Positions 43,055 through 52,540 of a DNA stretch of 64,000 nucleotides are shown piece by piece. Numbering within the stretch: position 1 is the first letter of the stretch; each line of letters begins with the position of its first letter. The stretch is from positions 248,001 through 312,000 of the forward strand of contig JAUJFZ010000004.1 of assembly GCA_030441535.1 (NCBI GenBank), read 5' to 3'. The stretch is from Betaproteobacteria bacterium LSUCC0117 (GTDB taxonomy: Bacteria; Pseudomonadota; Gammaproteobacteria; Burkholderiales; Burkholderiaceae_C). The notes under the pieces were generated by a model. The model was not told the DNA's origin. It saw nothing but the letters and a program-made list of their open reading frames with translations, and searched no databases. A program made the position numbers and the translations under genes.

Positions 43055-43795
43055 ATGTTGCTCACCCAAGAGGTTCTTTTATATTTGGCAGTCATCTTTT
43101 TATTGGGTGGCTTGGTGAAGGGGGCCGTGGGGTTTGGCTTGCCGACCATTGGTATTGGCTTGGGCGCCATGGTGGTGGATATTCCAACCGCCATGCTGTT
43201 GGTGGCGGTGCCCACCGTGCTCAGCAACGCATGGCAGATCGCGGTGAATGGCCAAGTCTGGCAAACGGCTCGTCGCGTGTGGCTCTTCTTAGTGGCATCC
43301 GTCGCGCTCATTCCGCTGGGAATCGCCGTCTTGATCCACGTACCTGAATGGCCTTATGAGCGCTTGTTGGGCCTCGTGATCTTGGTTTACAGCCTGTGGT
43401 CGCTGCGAGGCAAGGATTGGATTTTGCGTCAGCCTGAAAGCCGCTGGCTTGCTGTGGCGTTCGGGAGCATCAATGCTTTCATCACGGGCATCACCGGTTG
43501 CTTCTCGGTCCCAGGCGTGATGTATCTGCGTGGTCTGGGCTTGAATAAAGCCAACTTGCTAGGCGCTATGGGGTGGCTTTATCTACTCTCCGCGCTGACC
43601 ATGAGTGCCTCCCTCGCCGCTTTCGGTCATGCCACGATGGCCTTGAATGGTTGGTCGATCGTGGCGTGTCTGCCGGTTGCCTTGGGCCTGGTGTTGGGAA
43701 CTCTTATACAAAGACGGTTGTCAGAGGCCGTTTTTCGCAAGGTGTTTTTGTGGGCCTTCGCCGTCATCGGCGTCGTCCTCATGGTGTGGTCTTAG
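43055..43795 (+). CDS. sulfite exporter TauE/SafE family permease
   Basis: About 246 residues with roughly eight hydrophobic segments. The N-terminal GGLVKGAVGFGLPTIGIGLG block (about residues 17-36) is diagnostic of TauE/SafE. It starts at ATG 43055, three bases after the GH31 stop, or at an overlapping TTG at 43049; either way it is coupled to the glycosidase gene. Members export sulfite, sulfonates or other small anions. Together with the TRAP importer and glycosidase it could suggest a sulfur-containing glycoside pathway, but that is a guess. Its 3' end overlaps the convergent rfbC gene by four bases. Confidence 0.88.
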   Translation: MLLTQEVLLYLAVIFLLGGLVKGAVGFGLPTIGIGLGAMVVDIPTAMLLVAVPTVLSNAWQIAVNGQVWQTARRVWLFLVASVALIPLGIAVLIHVPEWPYERLLGLVILVYSLWSLRGKDWILRQPESRWLAVAFGSINAFITGITGCFSVPGVMYLRGLGLNKANLLGAMGWLYLLSALTMSASLAAFGHATMALNGWSIVACLPVALGLVLGTLIQRRLSEAVFRKVFLWAFAVIGVVLMVWS

Positions 43796-44343
43796 GCAAA
43801 GACCTCCGCGTCTGCCAACAGCGGCGCGTCGGCGTCTTTGGCTGCCAGTTGCGGCTGAATATCAGCTGGCCAGGCGATGCCCAGCGCCGGGTCTGACCAC
43901 CTCAAACTGCGTTCGTGCGTGGGGTACCAATAGTCCGTAGTTTTGTAGAGGAAGTCTGCCGTCTCGCTCAGCACTAAAAAGCCGTGCGCGAAGCCGGGCG
44001 GCACCCACAGTTGTTGGTGTTTCTCGGCATCCAAACGTGTAGTGACCGACTGACCAAATCGGGGAGAGCTCCGACGAAGGTCCACAACGACGTCGAGTAC
44101 GGTACCTGAAACGACCCGAACCAGTTTGCCCTGCGGGTGCTGGATTTGGTAGTGTAGTCCCCGCAAAACGCCTCGGCTTGAGCGACTGTGGTTGTCTTGC
44201 ACAAAGGTCACATCGATGCCTGTACTGGCAACGAAGTCGCGCTGGTTGAAGCTTTCAAAAAAGAAGCCGCGCGCATCACCAAAAACCTTGGGTTCAAGGA
44301 TCATGACTTCAGGCAGGGCGGTCGGTGTGACGGTGTAGGGCAT
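43792..44343 (-). CDS. rfbC: dTDP-4-dehydrorhamnose 3,5-epimerase
   Basis: 183-residue cupin-fold epimerase of dTDP-L-rhamnose synthesis (RmlC). The catalytic His is in VLRGLHYQ (about residues 59-66) and the Tyr is in LYKTTDYWYP (about 130-139). The GFFFESFNQRDF segment near residues 24-35 binds substrate. ATG 44343 matches the family start; an upstream in-frame ATG (44385) would overlap rfbA. Last gene of the rfbB-D-A-C run on the minus strand. Confidence 0.94.
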   Translation of the reverse strand: MPYTVTPTALPEVMILEPKVFGDARGFFFESFNQRDFVASTGIDVTFVQDNHSRSSRGVLRGLHYQIQHPQGKLVRVVSGTVLDVVVDLRRSSPRFGQSVTTRLDAEKHQQLWVPPGFAHGFLVLSETADFLYKTTDYWYPTHERSLRWSDPALGIAWPADIQPQLAAKDADAPLLADAEVFA

Positions 44344-44347
44344 GCAC

Positions 44348-45223
44348 TTATTTGATGAGGTTGAGCAGGTATTGGCCGTAGGCATTCTTGCCCAAAGGCT
44401 CTGCTAAATTTTGAAGCTCGGCGGCGGTAATCCACCCTTGGGTGTAGGCAATTTCTTCTGGACAGGCGACTTGGAGGCCCTGACGCTTTTGCAGTGTTGC
44501 GATGAAGCTGCTGGCCTCTAGCAGGCTGTCGTGGGTGCCGGTGTCCAACCATGCAAATCCGCGGCCCATGATTTCAACTTGTAATTCACCTTGTGACAAA
44601 TACCGCTGGTTGACTTCGGTGATTTCCAATTCGCCGCGGGCAGAGGGTTTGATATCTGCCGCGATGTCGCAGACCTGTTCGTCGTAAAAGTACAGGCCTG
44701 TGACCGCGTAATTACTCTGTGGTTTTGCTGGTTTCTCCTCGATGCTGACGGCGCGCTTGTGGGCATCGAATGCGACCACACCATAGCGCTCAGGGTCATG
44801 AACGTGATACGCGAAAACCGACGCACCGCGCGTGCGCGTTGTGGCACTGGCTAATTGCTTTACCAAGTCATGTCCGTAAAAAATGTTGTCACCCAAGACA
44901 AGCGCGCTGGGTTGTTGGTTGACGAACGACTTACCAATAATGAAAGCCTGCGCCAAACCATCCGGGCTGGGTTGTACCGCGTATTGAATGGACATACCCC
45001 ACTGGGAACCATCACCCAACAGAGCCGAGAAGCGCGGCGTATCTTGGGGGGTACTGATGAGCAAAACCTCGCGGATACCGCTGAGCATGAGTGTGCTGAG
45101 CGGGTAATAAACCATCGGCTTGTCGTACACCGGCATGAGCTGTTTACTCACGGCTTGCGTCACCGGATACAAACGGGTGCCAGAGCCTCCCGCTAGGATG
45201 ATGCCTTTGCGTGTTGCTGTCAT
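44348..45223 (-). CDS. rfbA: glucose-1-phosphate thymidylyltransferase
   Basis: 291-residue nucleotidyltransferase (RmlA). The N-terminal [16 protein letters not shown] motif binds dTTP, with KPMVYYPLS (about residues 35-43) and the [11 protein letters not shown] block (about 107-117) following. The [20 protein letters not shown] segment near residues 160-180 is the glucose-1-phosphate site. It catalyses the first step to dTDP-glucose. Its start overlaps the rfbD stop by four bases (ATGA). Confidence 0.96.
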   Translation of the reverse strand: MTATRKGIILAGGSGTRLYPVTQAVSKQLMPVYDKPMVYYPLSTLMLSGIREVLLISTPQDTPRFSALLGDGSQWGMSIQYAVQPSPDGLAQAFIIGKSFVNQQPSALVLGDNIFYGHDLVKQLASATTRTRGASVFAYHVHDPERYGVVAFDAHKRAVSIEEKPAKPQSNYAVTGLYFYDEQVCDIAADIKPSARGELEITEVNQRYLSQGELQVEIMGRGFAWLDTGTHDSLLEASSFIATLQKRQGLQVACPEEIAYTQGWITAAELQNLAEPLGKNAYGQYLLNLIK

Positions 45224-46116
45224 CGGGTGGTCTCTCTTTCTGCGTGGAGCGCGTTTACGAAGGCATCGACTTCACTGTCCCACGAGGGTAAATGGATACC
45301 AAACGTTTCTTGAAATTTCGTCGTGTCAAGACAACCGCTGGGCGGTCGTTTTGCCGGCGTGGGGTATGCGGATGATGGGATGGCGTTCACGGCCTGAGCG
45401 GCCACCTTGAGCGGCCAGCCTAACGCACGGGCCCGTTCGATCACACGACAGGCATACGCATGCCAATTGGTTCTGCCTGAGGCGCTAACGTGGTACACGC
45501 CCGATTGCGCTGCGGTAATCGGCTGAGAGAGCAACTGCGCCGTCACGTTGGCCAACAGGCTGGCTGATGTTGGCGCTCCCCACTGATCGGCCACCACGTT
45601 CAGTGTCTCGCGTTCGGCGGCAAGCCGCAACATCGTCTTGGGAAAATTTTGTCCGTGTATCCCGTACACCCAGCTGGTGCGCAAAATCAAATAGCGCGCA
45701 CCCTGCTGCTGAATTGCCGTCTCACCCGCGAGCTTTGTGGCGCCATAGACGCTCTGTGGGTTGGTTCGATCAGCCTCGGTGTAGGGCGTTGATTGGGTGC
45801 CATCGAATACATAGTCTGTCGAGTAGTGGATCAACAGGGCATCTAAGCGTTGTGCCTGTTTCGCCAGCACGCCTGGTGCCGTCGCGTTGATGGCCGCCGC
45901 CCGATCAGGCTCCGACTCGGCCTTATCAACTGCGGTGTAGGCCGCCGGATTGATGATCACATGGGGTTTGACGCGGCTCACCAGCGCCTCAATGGCATCG
46001 GTGTCTGTGAAGTCACAATCGTGTGTGCCAACTGCGATGACCTCCGCTATGGGGGCCAACGCGTGGCGCAGTTCATGCCCCACTTGGCCACCTTTACCCG
46101 TCAGCAAGATGCGCAT
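45220..46116 (-). CDS. rfbD: dTDP-4-dehydrorhamnose reductase
   Basis: 298-residue (299 if the first of two adjacent ATGs at 46119 is used) extended SDR protein, RmlD. The cofactor motif [14 protein letters not shown] is at the N-terminus. The catalytic Tyr/Lys pair is in YGATKLAGE, and the upstream [10 protein letters not shown] block (about residues 95-104) is characteristic. It performs the final reduction to dTDP-L-rhamnose. Genes rfbB and rfbA overlap it on either side. Confidence 0.95.
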   Translation of the reverse strand: MRILLTGKGGQVGHELRHALAPIAEVIAVGTHDCDFTDTDAIEALVSRVKPHVIINPAAYTAVDKAESEPDRAAAINATAPGVLAKQAQRLDALLIHYSTDYVFDGTQSTPYTEADRTNPQSVYGATKLAGETAIQQQGARYLILRTSWVYGIHGQNFPKTMLRLAAERETLNVVADQWGAPTSASLLANVTAQLLSQPITAAQSGVYHVSASGRTNWHAYACRVIERARALGWPLKVAAQAVNAIPSSAYPTPAKRPPSGCLDTTKFQETFGIHLPSWDSEVDAFVNALHAERETTR

Positions 46117-47183
46117 CACACGGTCTCGCCGTACTGTTTATTGACCCAGTCGCGATAGGCTCCGCTCTGGACTTGCGTTACCCATTCGGCATTCTCCAGG
46201 TACCAATCCACGGTCTTACGGATGCCGGTTTCAAAGGTCTCGGCCGGGCGCCATCCCAACTGTTGCTCGATCTTGCGCGCGTCGATGGCGTAGCGGCGAT
46301 CATGCCCTGGTCGGTCCTTCACGTGCGTGATCTGCGTGGCATACGATGTGCCGTCTGCGCGGGGCCGTCGCTCGTCGAGTAAGGCGCAAATCTTTTGCAC
46401 AATACTGATATTCGTCTGCTCATTCCACCCGCCGATGTTGTAGGTCTCTCCGATAGTGCCGGCTTCAAGCACGCGGCGGATACCGCTGCAATGGTCGCCG
46501 ACATAGAGCCAATCGCGGACCTGCAAACCATCCCCATAAATGGGCACCGGCTTCCCGGCGAGTGCGTTGGTGATGGTTAGTGGGATCAACTTTTCGGGAA
46601 AATGGTAAGGGCCGTAGTTGTTGGAGCAATTGGTTGTCAGCACTGGCAGTCCATAGGTGTGGTGCCAGGCACGCACCAAGTGATCGCTGGCGGCCTTACT
46701 CGAAGAATAAGGGCTGTTGGGCTCGTAGCGGTTCTGTTCAGTGAATGGCGCATCGCTCGCGGTCAAAGTGCCGTATACCTCGTCGGTACTCACGTGCAAG
46801 AAGCGGAAATTGGCTTTTTCGGCGTCTTCTAATTGCATCCAGTAGTCTCTGGCGGCCTCCAACAGATGGAACGTCCCCACGATATTGGTCTGAATGAATT
46901 CACCCGGGCCGTGGATGGAGCGATCCACATGGCTCTCCGCTGCGAAGTTCAGGATGGCACGCGGGCGGTGCGTCGCCAACAGTTGCGGCACCAAGGTTTG
47001 ATCCCCGATATCACCCTGAACCAAGGTGTGGCGGGGGTCATCCTGAATCGTGACCAAATTGTGTCGATTGCCCGCATAGGTCAATTTATCGAGATTTATG
47101 ACGGTTTCGGACGACGTTTTAAGCCAATCTAAAACAAAATTGCTGCCGATGAATCCAGCGGCGCCAGTGACGAGAATGGTCAT
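46116..47183 (-). CDS. rfbB: dTDP-glucose 4,6-dehydratase
   Basis: 355-residue extended SDR enzyme, RmlB. The NAD motif [17 protein letters not shown] is at about residues 4-20. The [13 protein letters not shown] block is at about 83-95 and the active site Asp/Glu are in HVSTDEVYG (about 130-138). The YxxxK pair is in [12 protein letters not shown] (about 165-176). It makes dTDP-4-keto-6-deoxyglucose. First gene of the rhamnose precursor operon, divergent from the molybdenum hydroxylase genes with 179 bases between starts. No glycosyltransferase or O-antigen gene is adjacent in this window. Confidence 0.96.
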   Translation of the reverse strand: MTILVTGAAGFIGSNFVLDWLKTSSETVINLDKLTYAGNRHNLVTIQDDPRHTLVQGDIGDQTLVPQLLATHRPRAILNFAAESHVDRSIHGPGEFIQTNIVGTFHLLEAARDYWMQLEDAEKANFRFLHVSTDEVYGTLTASDAPFTEQNRYEPNSPYSSSKAASDHLVRAWHHTYGLPVLTTNCSNNYGPYHFPEKLIPLTITNALAGKPVPIYGDGLQVRDWLYVGDHCSGIRRVLEAGTIGETYNIGGWNEQTNISIVQKICALLDERRPRADGTSYATQITHVKDRPGHDRRYAIDARKIEQQLGWRPAETFETGIRKTVDWYLENAEWVTQVQSGAYRDWVNKQYGETV

Positions 47184-47362
47184 GTTGGTTTCTAATAAAT
47201 TCAGCTTTTATGGGGTCTACCGCTCGATTTTAGGGGTTGTTGGTTCATTACTTTTTGCCTCCAACGGCGACCTTAGACGGGCTCCTAAATCCATTATGCA
47301 CAGGCGGGTAGAGGGATCACACTACACTCAAGCCCAAGGTTTAGTTGCGATAAGGCGAGTAG

Positions 47363-47827
47363 ATGACGACATTTTCATTAAACGGGCGTGTGGTGGTCTC
47401 ACAAGAGGCACCGGACACCCCCTTGTTGTGGGTGGTACGCGATGAGTTTGGCCTCAAGGGCAGCAAGTTTGGCTGCGGGGCCGGCTTATGCGGCGCCTGC
47501 ACCGTTCAAATTGATGGGCAAGCACAGCGAGCCTGTGTGACCCCGATCGCGCAGGTGGCTGGCCGAGCGGTGCGCACGATCGAGGCCTTGGGTACACCCA
47601 CCCAACCCAGCCGGTTGCAACAAATATGGGCCGAACTGGCGGTGCCGCAGTGTGGCTACTGCCAGTCGGGCCAACTGATGTCAGCCCATGCGCTTTTGCA
47701 GCAAACGCCCAACCCGACTGACGCGCAAATCATTGACGCCATGAGCGGTAATTTGTGCCGCTGCGGTACCTATGACCGGATCAAGGCAGCGATTAAACAA
47801 GCAGCAGCGGAAGGGGCAGTGTCCTGA
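47363..47827 (+). CDS. iorA: (2Fe-2S) small subunit of a molybdenum hydroxylase (IorA-like)
   Basis: 154-residue ferredoxin-type subunit with two [2Fe-2S] clusters. The plant-type N-terminal cluster uses Cys38, Cys43, Cys46 and Cys58 (CGAGLCGAC and a later C). The C-terminal helical cluster uses Cys97, Cys100, Cys132 and Cys134 (CGYC and CRC). It resembles isoquinoline 1-oxidoreductase alpha and related aldehyde oxidoreductase subunits. It carries electrons from the molybdopterin subunit encoded next, whose putative CTG start overlaps this stop. No separate FAD subunit is present, as expected for the IorAB type. Confidence 0.9.
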   Translation: MTTFSLNGRVVVSQEAPDTPLLWVVRDEFGLKGSKFGCGAGLCGACTVQIDGQAQRACVTPIAQVAGRAVRTIEALGTPTQPSRLQQIWAELAVPQCGYCQSGQLMSAHALLQQTPNPTDAQIIDAMSGNLCRCGTYDRIKAAIKQAAAEGAVS

Positions 47828-50016
47828 AGCGCCGCGACCTTCTCAAGGCCCTTGGCGCGGCGGGTGCTGGCTTGGTCGTGGGCGTGCCGCTCAGTGGTTG
47901 TCAGCCTTTTGGCGAACAGACGCCGGTGACCATTGGCGACGGGGTGGCATTCAATGCCTTCTTACGCATCACACCAAGTAACGAAATTCATTTCTATCAA
48001 CCCCGCGCTGAAATGGGACAGGGCGTGCGTACCGGACTAACAATCCTCATTGCGGAGGGGCTGTCGGTCGCGCCGGATCGTATTCAACTGCACCATGTGG
48101 GCGTTGACGAAGCCTACCGCCTGCCGGGACAACCGATGCAATTGACTGGGGGCAGCACAAGCCTCAAAGACTCATTTACGCAGCTGATACAGGCGGGCGC
48201 TATTGCAAAGGCTGCTCTGCACGCGGCGGCGGCGGTGCAATTGGGCGTTGACGCTGGCAAGCTTCGTCTTGCCGATGGACAAGTCTGGTTGGGTGATCGC
48301 GCGTACGCCTACGGGGATTTCGTTGAAACGGCAGCACAGCGGCCATTACCGGCAGCGGACACCATTCCAACGAGTGCGCCCTATCGTTACATCGGCAAAC
48401 CAGGGTTCAGCCAAGATGCTCTGGCCAAGTCGACTGGCACCGCTGTGTTTGCGATTGATGTCGACGTGCCGGATCGCCGGGTCGCTGTCGTGATCCGTTG
48501 CCCAGTAGCCGGTGGGCAATTGGCTCGGTTTGACCCCACTGGTGTGCCAGAGGGGGTTGAACTGGTCGCTTTGCCTCACGGCGTGGGTGTGGTTGCAGCC
48601 ACCTACTGGCGCGCCCGACAGGCGGCCGCACAACTGCAGGTTGAGTGGACTGACCCCCCTCTGGCGCGTGAATCCACTGACACCATCAACGCCCAGATGC
48701 AGGCTTCCCTGGACAGCGACGCCGGTCAAAAGGCCGAGACCGCGGGCGATGTCGTCGATGCTTTGGCAGGTGCGGTGAAAACACTCAGTGCCACCTACTC
48801 AGCGCCGCATTTGGCGCATGCAACGATGGAACCACCCAACTGCACCATTTCGTTTGATGCGCAGGCGCGCACGGCCTCTTTATGGGTGGGATCGCAGGTG
48901 CCCGATTTGGCCAGGGCGGTTGCAGCGCATTTTCTGGAGATCGATCCCGAGCAAGTCACCGTACATTCCACTTTTTTAGGTGGCGGGTTTGGTCGGCGTC
49001 TCTACACCGATTTTGTTGCGGAAGCCGCGCAGATCTGTCGGGCCACAGGCTACCCGATTCAATTGGTGTGGAGCCGTGAAGATGACCTTCGTCACGATCA
49101 CTTTCGCCCCAGCGCGATGATGCGCTTTGAGGGGGGTCTCGATGCGGATGGTCAACTGATCGCACTGAGTGCCAAGCGAAGTGGTGCGGATGCGTTGGCG
49201 CACTTTATCGATGCCTCTGGCGGCGCATTGCTCTCGCCTTTTGTGGGGTGGACGGCGGCGAGTTGGCTTGGCGAAAGAAGCCACAGCATCTTCAAGCGCT
49301 TGACCGTTGACGCCACCAGCGTCGAAGGACTGATGGGGACTTATTCGGTGCCCCACAGGGCGGTTCGCCATGTCACCGTCGATGCCGGCATCCCCGTTGG
49401 TTTTTGGCGTTCGGTGGGGCACTCCTACTCGGCATTTGGTATTGAAAGCTTCATAGACGAGTTGGCGCATGCCGCGGGCCAAGATCCGGTTGCATTTCGA
49501 CTGCGCCACCTGGATGCAGACCCGCGGATGAAAAGTGTCATCCAATTGGCGGCGTCTAAGGCAGGGTGGGGCGCTCAGCCGTCGGGGCAATACATGGGTA
49601 TCGCAGCCCATCACTCTTTTGATACGTGGGTCGCACAGGTCGTTTCGCTGTCGATCGTGGATGGAAATCCCCGCGTGCATCGCGTCACCTGTGCCGTTGA
49701 CTGCGGTCTCGCAGTAACCCCCGACGTGATCCGGCAGCAGATCGCTGGTGGTGTCATCTTTGGGCTGACGGCCGCGTTGCATGGCAAGATCACGTTTAAA
49801 GATGGGGCCGTAGTGCAGAGTAATTTCCATGACTACCCCTTGTTGCGCCTGTCCGAAGCGCCCGACATAGACGTACACATCGTTGACAGCAATGCGTCAC
49901 CGACCGGCGTTGGGGAGCCCGGTGTACCCCCGATCGCACCGGCTGTTGCGAATGCGATATTCGCGGCGACAGGCAAACGACTGCGCCAGTTGCCCCTGCG
50001 CCTTGACCGCGCGTAA
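47824..50016 (+). CDS. iorB: molybdopterin-binding subunit of a xanthine dehydrogenase-family oxidoreductase (IorB-like)
   Basis: About 730 residues if the start is CTG 47824; the first standard start (GTG 47872) would cut off the N-terminal twin-arginine region. The region from 47824 reads KRRDLLKALGAAGAGLVVG, a Tat export signal, and AAGGGGC lies 7-8 bases upstream. The CTG overlaps the iorA stop (CTGA). The body shows the GGSTSLKDSF segment, GGGFGRRLYTDFVAEA and the C-terminal GEPGVPPIAPAVANAI motif with the catalytic Glu. It hydroxylates aromatic N-heterocycles or aldehydes in the periplasm or at the membrane. A reductase gene follows 42 bases later. Confidence 0.88.
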   Translation: MKRRDLLKALGAAGAGLVVGVPLSGCQPFGEQTPVTIGDGVAFNAFLRITPSNEIHFYQPRAEMGQGVRTGLTILIAEGLSVAPDRIQLHHVGVDEAYRLPGQPMQLTGGSTSLKDSFTQLIQAGAIAKAALHAAAAVQLGVDAGKLRLADGQVWLGDRAYAYGDFVETAAQRPLPAADTIPTSAPYRYIGKPGFSQDALAKSTGTAVFAIDVDVPDRRVAVVIRCPVAGGQLARFDPTGVPEGVELVALPHGVGVVAATYWRARQAAAQLQVEWTDPPLARESTDTINAQMQASLDSDAGQKAETAGDVVDALAGAVKTLSATYSAPHLAHATMEPPNCTISFDAQARTASLWVGSQVPDLARAVAAHFLEIDPEQVTVHSTFLGGGFGRRLYTDFVAEAAQICRATGYPIQLVWSREDDLRHDHFRPSAMMRFEGGLDADGQLIALSAKRSGADALAHFIDASGGALLSPFVGWTAASWLGERSHSIFKRLTVDATSVEGLMGTYSVPHRAVRHVTVDAGIPVGFWRSVGHSYSAFGIESFIDELAHAAGQDPVAFRLRHLDADPRMKSVIQLAASKAGWGAQPSGQYMGIAAHHSFDTWVAQVVSLSIVDGNPRVHRVTCAVDCGLAVTPDVIRQQIAGGVIFGLTAALHGKITFKDGAVVQSNFHDYPLLRLSEAPDIDVHIVDSNASPTGVGEPGVPPIAPAVANAIFAATGKRLRQLPLRLDRA

Positions 50017-50058
50017 ATCACGCGACGTGCCAAATTTTTTCACCTTGATGCTCTAAAT

Positions 50059-51018
50059 ATGACTGAAATCGCTGCCAAAGTAGTCTCCAAGGAAGCCCTC
50101 GCGCGAGGCGTCGTTCGCATGCGAATCGCGCCCTATCAACCCACCGATATCCTCCCCGCGTTTGAGGCCGGTGCACACATTGACATCCGATTACCCAATG
50201 GCTTGACGCGGTCTTATTCACTGACCAACGTCGCAGAAGCCACCAGTGGGAATCCAGCGGCCTATGAAATTGCTGTTGGGCGCGATGCCAACAGCCGCGG
50301 GGGTTCGCAGACTGTGCATGACGCCGTGCACGTGGGTTCGCGCCTTGCGATCAGTGCGCCGCGTAACCATTTCAAACTCAACCCGCAACACCAGCGTGTC
50401 TTGCTGATCGCCGGCGGTATTGGCGTGACGCCGATCTACGCGATGGCGCAGGATTTGCACGCGCGTGGCGTGCCCTTTGAATTGGTCTACTGCGCACGTT
50501 CTGCGGCGCGGATGGCCTATCTCGAGGAGCTGCGTGCGCTCTGTGGCGATAAGCTAGTCACGCACGCCGACGACGAAGTCGGTGCCGTTTTTGATGTGAC
50601 GAGTCTACTGAGTGAGCAACGCTGGGATGGGGTTTACGTTTGTGGCCCTGCACCTTTATTAGATCAAGTGACGGCGACCACGGTTGGCTGGGCCGATGGT
50701 ACCGTTGTAATGGAGCGTTTTAGCGCCCCGGAATCGGTTGCGGCGCCGGGCGAAGCATTTACCTTGGCCTTGGCTCAATCGGGCTTGGAAACCACGGTAT
50801 CGCCAGATGAGTCGGTTTTGGATGCGATCGAGCGTCTAGGGGTCGCGCACCCGTTTTCCTGCCGTGAGGGTATTTGTGGCACCTGCGAATCGCGTGTGCT
50901 CTCGGGTGAGATCGACCACCGTTGCGCTGTCTTGAGCCAGGCTGAGAAAGACAGTCAGACGGTCATGATGCCGTGTGTGTCGCGATGCATGGGGGAAAAG
51001 CTCACACTCGACTTGTGA
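50059..51018 (+). CDS. VanB/PDR-family flavin- and [2Fe-2S]-containing oxidoreductase
   Basis: 319-residue reductase with three domains. The FMN/FAD-binding barrel has RSYSLTN at about residues 54-60. The NAD domain has GGIGVTPIYAM at about 118-128 and VYVCGPAPLLD near 194-204. A C-terminal plant-type ferredoxin domain carries CREGICGTC (about 274-282) and a fourth Cys near 294. It passes electrons from NAD(P)H to a Rieske oxygenase. The VanA-like oxygenase at 53.7 kb lacks an adjacent reductase, so this may be its partner (VanB). An alternative is service to the upstream molybdenum hydroxylase. Which one is not decided by sequence. Confidence 0.88.
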   Translation: MTEIAAKVVSKEALARGVVRMRIAPYQPTDILPAFEAGAHIDIRLPNGLTRSYSLTNVAEATSGNPAAYEIAVGRDANSRGGSQTVHDAVHVGSRLAISAPRNHFKLNPQHQRVLLIAGGIGVTPIYAMAQDLHARGVPFELVYCARSAARMAYLEELRALCGDKLVTHADDEVGAVFDVTSLLSEQRWDGVYVCGPAPLLDQVTATTVGWADGTVVMERFSAPESVAAPGEAFTLALAQSGLETTVSPDESVLDAIERLGVAHPFSCREGICGTCESRVLSGEIDHRCAVLSQAEKDSQTVMMPCVSRCMGEKLTLDL

Positions 51019-51115
51019 CGGCTGCGCGCGGGTGATGGTGTCCGTATTTACTTTTCCTTTCGATAAAACCTGTCTACACTGGCCGGTCGTCAATTTCTGA
51101 ATTGGTACGACCACT

Positions 51116-51916
51116 ATGCACCCCGAACTTGTTAATCAACTGGCCGAGACTCTCTCAACCCATTGGACATCCGGCCGAGCGCTTTCGTCCTTATCGCCCT
51201 TGCTATCGCCTCAATCTCGTGACGATGGTTATACGGTGCAAGCAAGCCTGTGTGCGCAAGTCGCGAGCGAAGTCGTTGGTTGGAAAATTGCTGCAACCAG
51301 CGATGCGGGGCAAAAGCATATTGGCGTTTCTGGGCCGCTGGCGGGTCGCATATTCGCGCACACGCTGTGCCAAGCGGGCACGCCGATCTCGCTCAGTGGC
51401 AACCGCATGCGGGTTGCAGAGCCAGAGATGGTCTTTACATTTGCGCACCCCCTACCAGCGCGAAAGAGTCCTTACAAACAGTCTGAGGTGATGGCGGCGG
51501 TGGGAAGTTTGTCGATCGCTATCGAGATACCCAACTCCCGTTTTCTTGATTTCGTGACGGCTGGCGAACCATGCTTGATTGCTGACAACGCCTGTGCGCA
51601 CGGCTTTTTACCGGGACCGCAAGCGCCAGAGGGGTGGCGCGATTTAGATCTATCGCAGCACGCCGTCACGGCCAGTGTCACGTCAGCGAGTGGTCAGCAG
51701 TGGCAACGCGCGGGGAGCGGCGCTGCGGTCTTGGGAGATCCCCGTTTGGCGCTGACGTGGATTGCCAATGAGCTCAGCGCTCTCGGCGTCGGGTTGAAAC
51801 CTGGCGAGTTCGTCACCACGGGCACCTGTATGGTTCCGATCGCGGTTGAGCCGGGTGATCGGGTAGACGTGGATTTCGGAATATTTGGGCAGCTGTCCGC
51901 TGTGTTTGGCGCTTGA
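51116..51916 (+). CDS. 2-keto-4-pentenoate hydratase / fumarylacetoacetate hydrolase family protein
   Basis: 266-residue protein of the MhpD/DmpH hydratase-decarboxylase family. The VVGWKIAATSDAGQKHIGVSGPLAGRI region is at about residues 53-79. The metal-site acidic residues are in the VAEPEMVFTFA segment (about 101-111), with a further one in IAIEIPNSRF (about 139-148). The C-terminal LKPGEFVTTGTCMVPIAVEPGD block is typical. It hydrates 2-oxo-4-pentenoate-like products of meta-cleavage. No dioxygenase for meta cleavage is adjacent. Ten bases separate it from the methyltransferase gene. Confidence 0.85.
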   Translation: MHPELVNQLAETLSTHWTSGRALSSLSPLLSPQSRDDGYTVQASLCAQVASEVVGWKIAATSDAGQKHIGVSGPLAGRIFAHTLCQAGTPISLSGNRMRVAEPEMVFTFAHPLPARKSPYKQSEVMAAVGSLSIAIEIPNSRFLDFVTAGEPCLIADNACAHGFLPGPQAPEGWRDLDLSQHAVTASVTSASGQQWQRAGSGAAVLGDPRLALTWIANELSALGVGLKPGEFVTTGTCMVPIAVEPGDRVDVDFGIFGQLSAVFGA

Positions 51917-51925
51917 AGGGTTCTG

Positions 51926-52540
51926 ATGGCTTTTGACAACCCAAGAAGTACATGGAATCAACGGTTCACAACCCCTGAGTATGTCTTTGGTGAGGCGCCG
52001 AACGCCTATTTGGTCGCGCAGCAGCACCATTTGGTGCCTGGTCGCCTGTTGGCGCTGGCAGATGGCGAGGGTCGCAACAGCGTGCATCTGGCCACTCAAG
52101 GGTGGCAGGTAGACGCATTTGATTTTGCGGAGGCGGCGGTCGAAAAGGCCAAGAGTTTGGCGCGACAACGCGGGGTCGTGGTCAATTTCACCTGCGCCGA
52201 TTGTGATGAATTCGATTGGGGCGAATCTCGTTACGACAACGTGGTCGGTATCTTTTTTCAATTTGCTGGGCCCGACGAGCGCCGGGTCATTTTTGAGCGT
52301 ATTGATCGCTGCCTGAAGCCTGGGGGTGTGGTGCTGATCCAAGGTTATGGCCTTGAGCAGCTGCAGTTCAATACCGGGGGACCGGGTCGATTGGCGCACC
52401 TATACGCTGACACCTTGCTGGCCGATGCATTCCCAGATTACACGGTATTGGACAGCCGGACCTATGTGGCTGAGTTGTCAGAAGGGAAGGGCCATGCCGG
52501 GCCCTCCGCTCTAGTGGGCTTTGTCGCCAGAAAGCGCTGA
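51926..52540 (+). CDS. class I SAM-dependent methyltransferase
   Basis: 204-residue Rossmann-like methyltransferase. Motif I is LALADGEGRNSVHLA (about residues 44-58), a variant of the GxGxG loop. The acidic tip of strand 2 is in VDAFDFAEAAVEKAK and motif IV is near the D in the DNVVGIFFQF segment. This pattern, with the conserved DGEGRN, is found in TehB/UbiE-like small methyltransferases of unknown substrate. Co-directional with the hydratase gene. Its last 30 bases overlap the end of the convergent tartrate dehydratase-like gene, so the two genes share 3' sequence. Confidence 0.83.
   Translation: MAFDNPRSTWNQRFTTPEYVFGEAPNAYLVAQQHHLVPGRLLALADGEGRNSVHLATQGWQVDAFDFAEAAVEKAKSLARQRGVVVNFTCADCDEFDWGESRYDNVVGIFFQFAGPDERRVIFERIDRCLKPGGVVLIQGYGLEQLQFNTGGPGRLAHLYADTLLADAFPDYTVLDSRTYVAELSEGKGHAGPSALVGFVARKR

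Noticed and set aside
52511..52540. 30-base overlap of the methyltransferase and tartrate dehydratase-like gene ends
   Set aside because: Considered as an error or truncated gene. Both C-termini look complete, and short convergent overlaps also occur at 28995-29008, 43792-43795 and 56302-56305.
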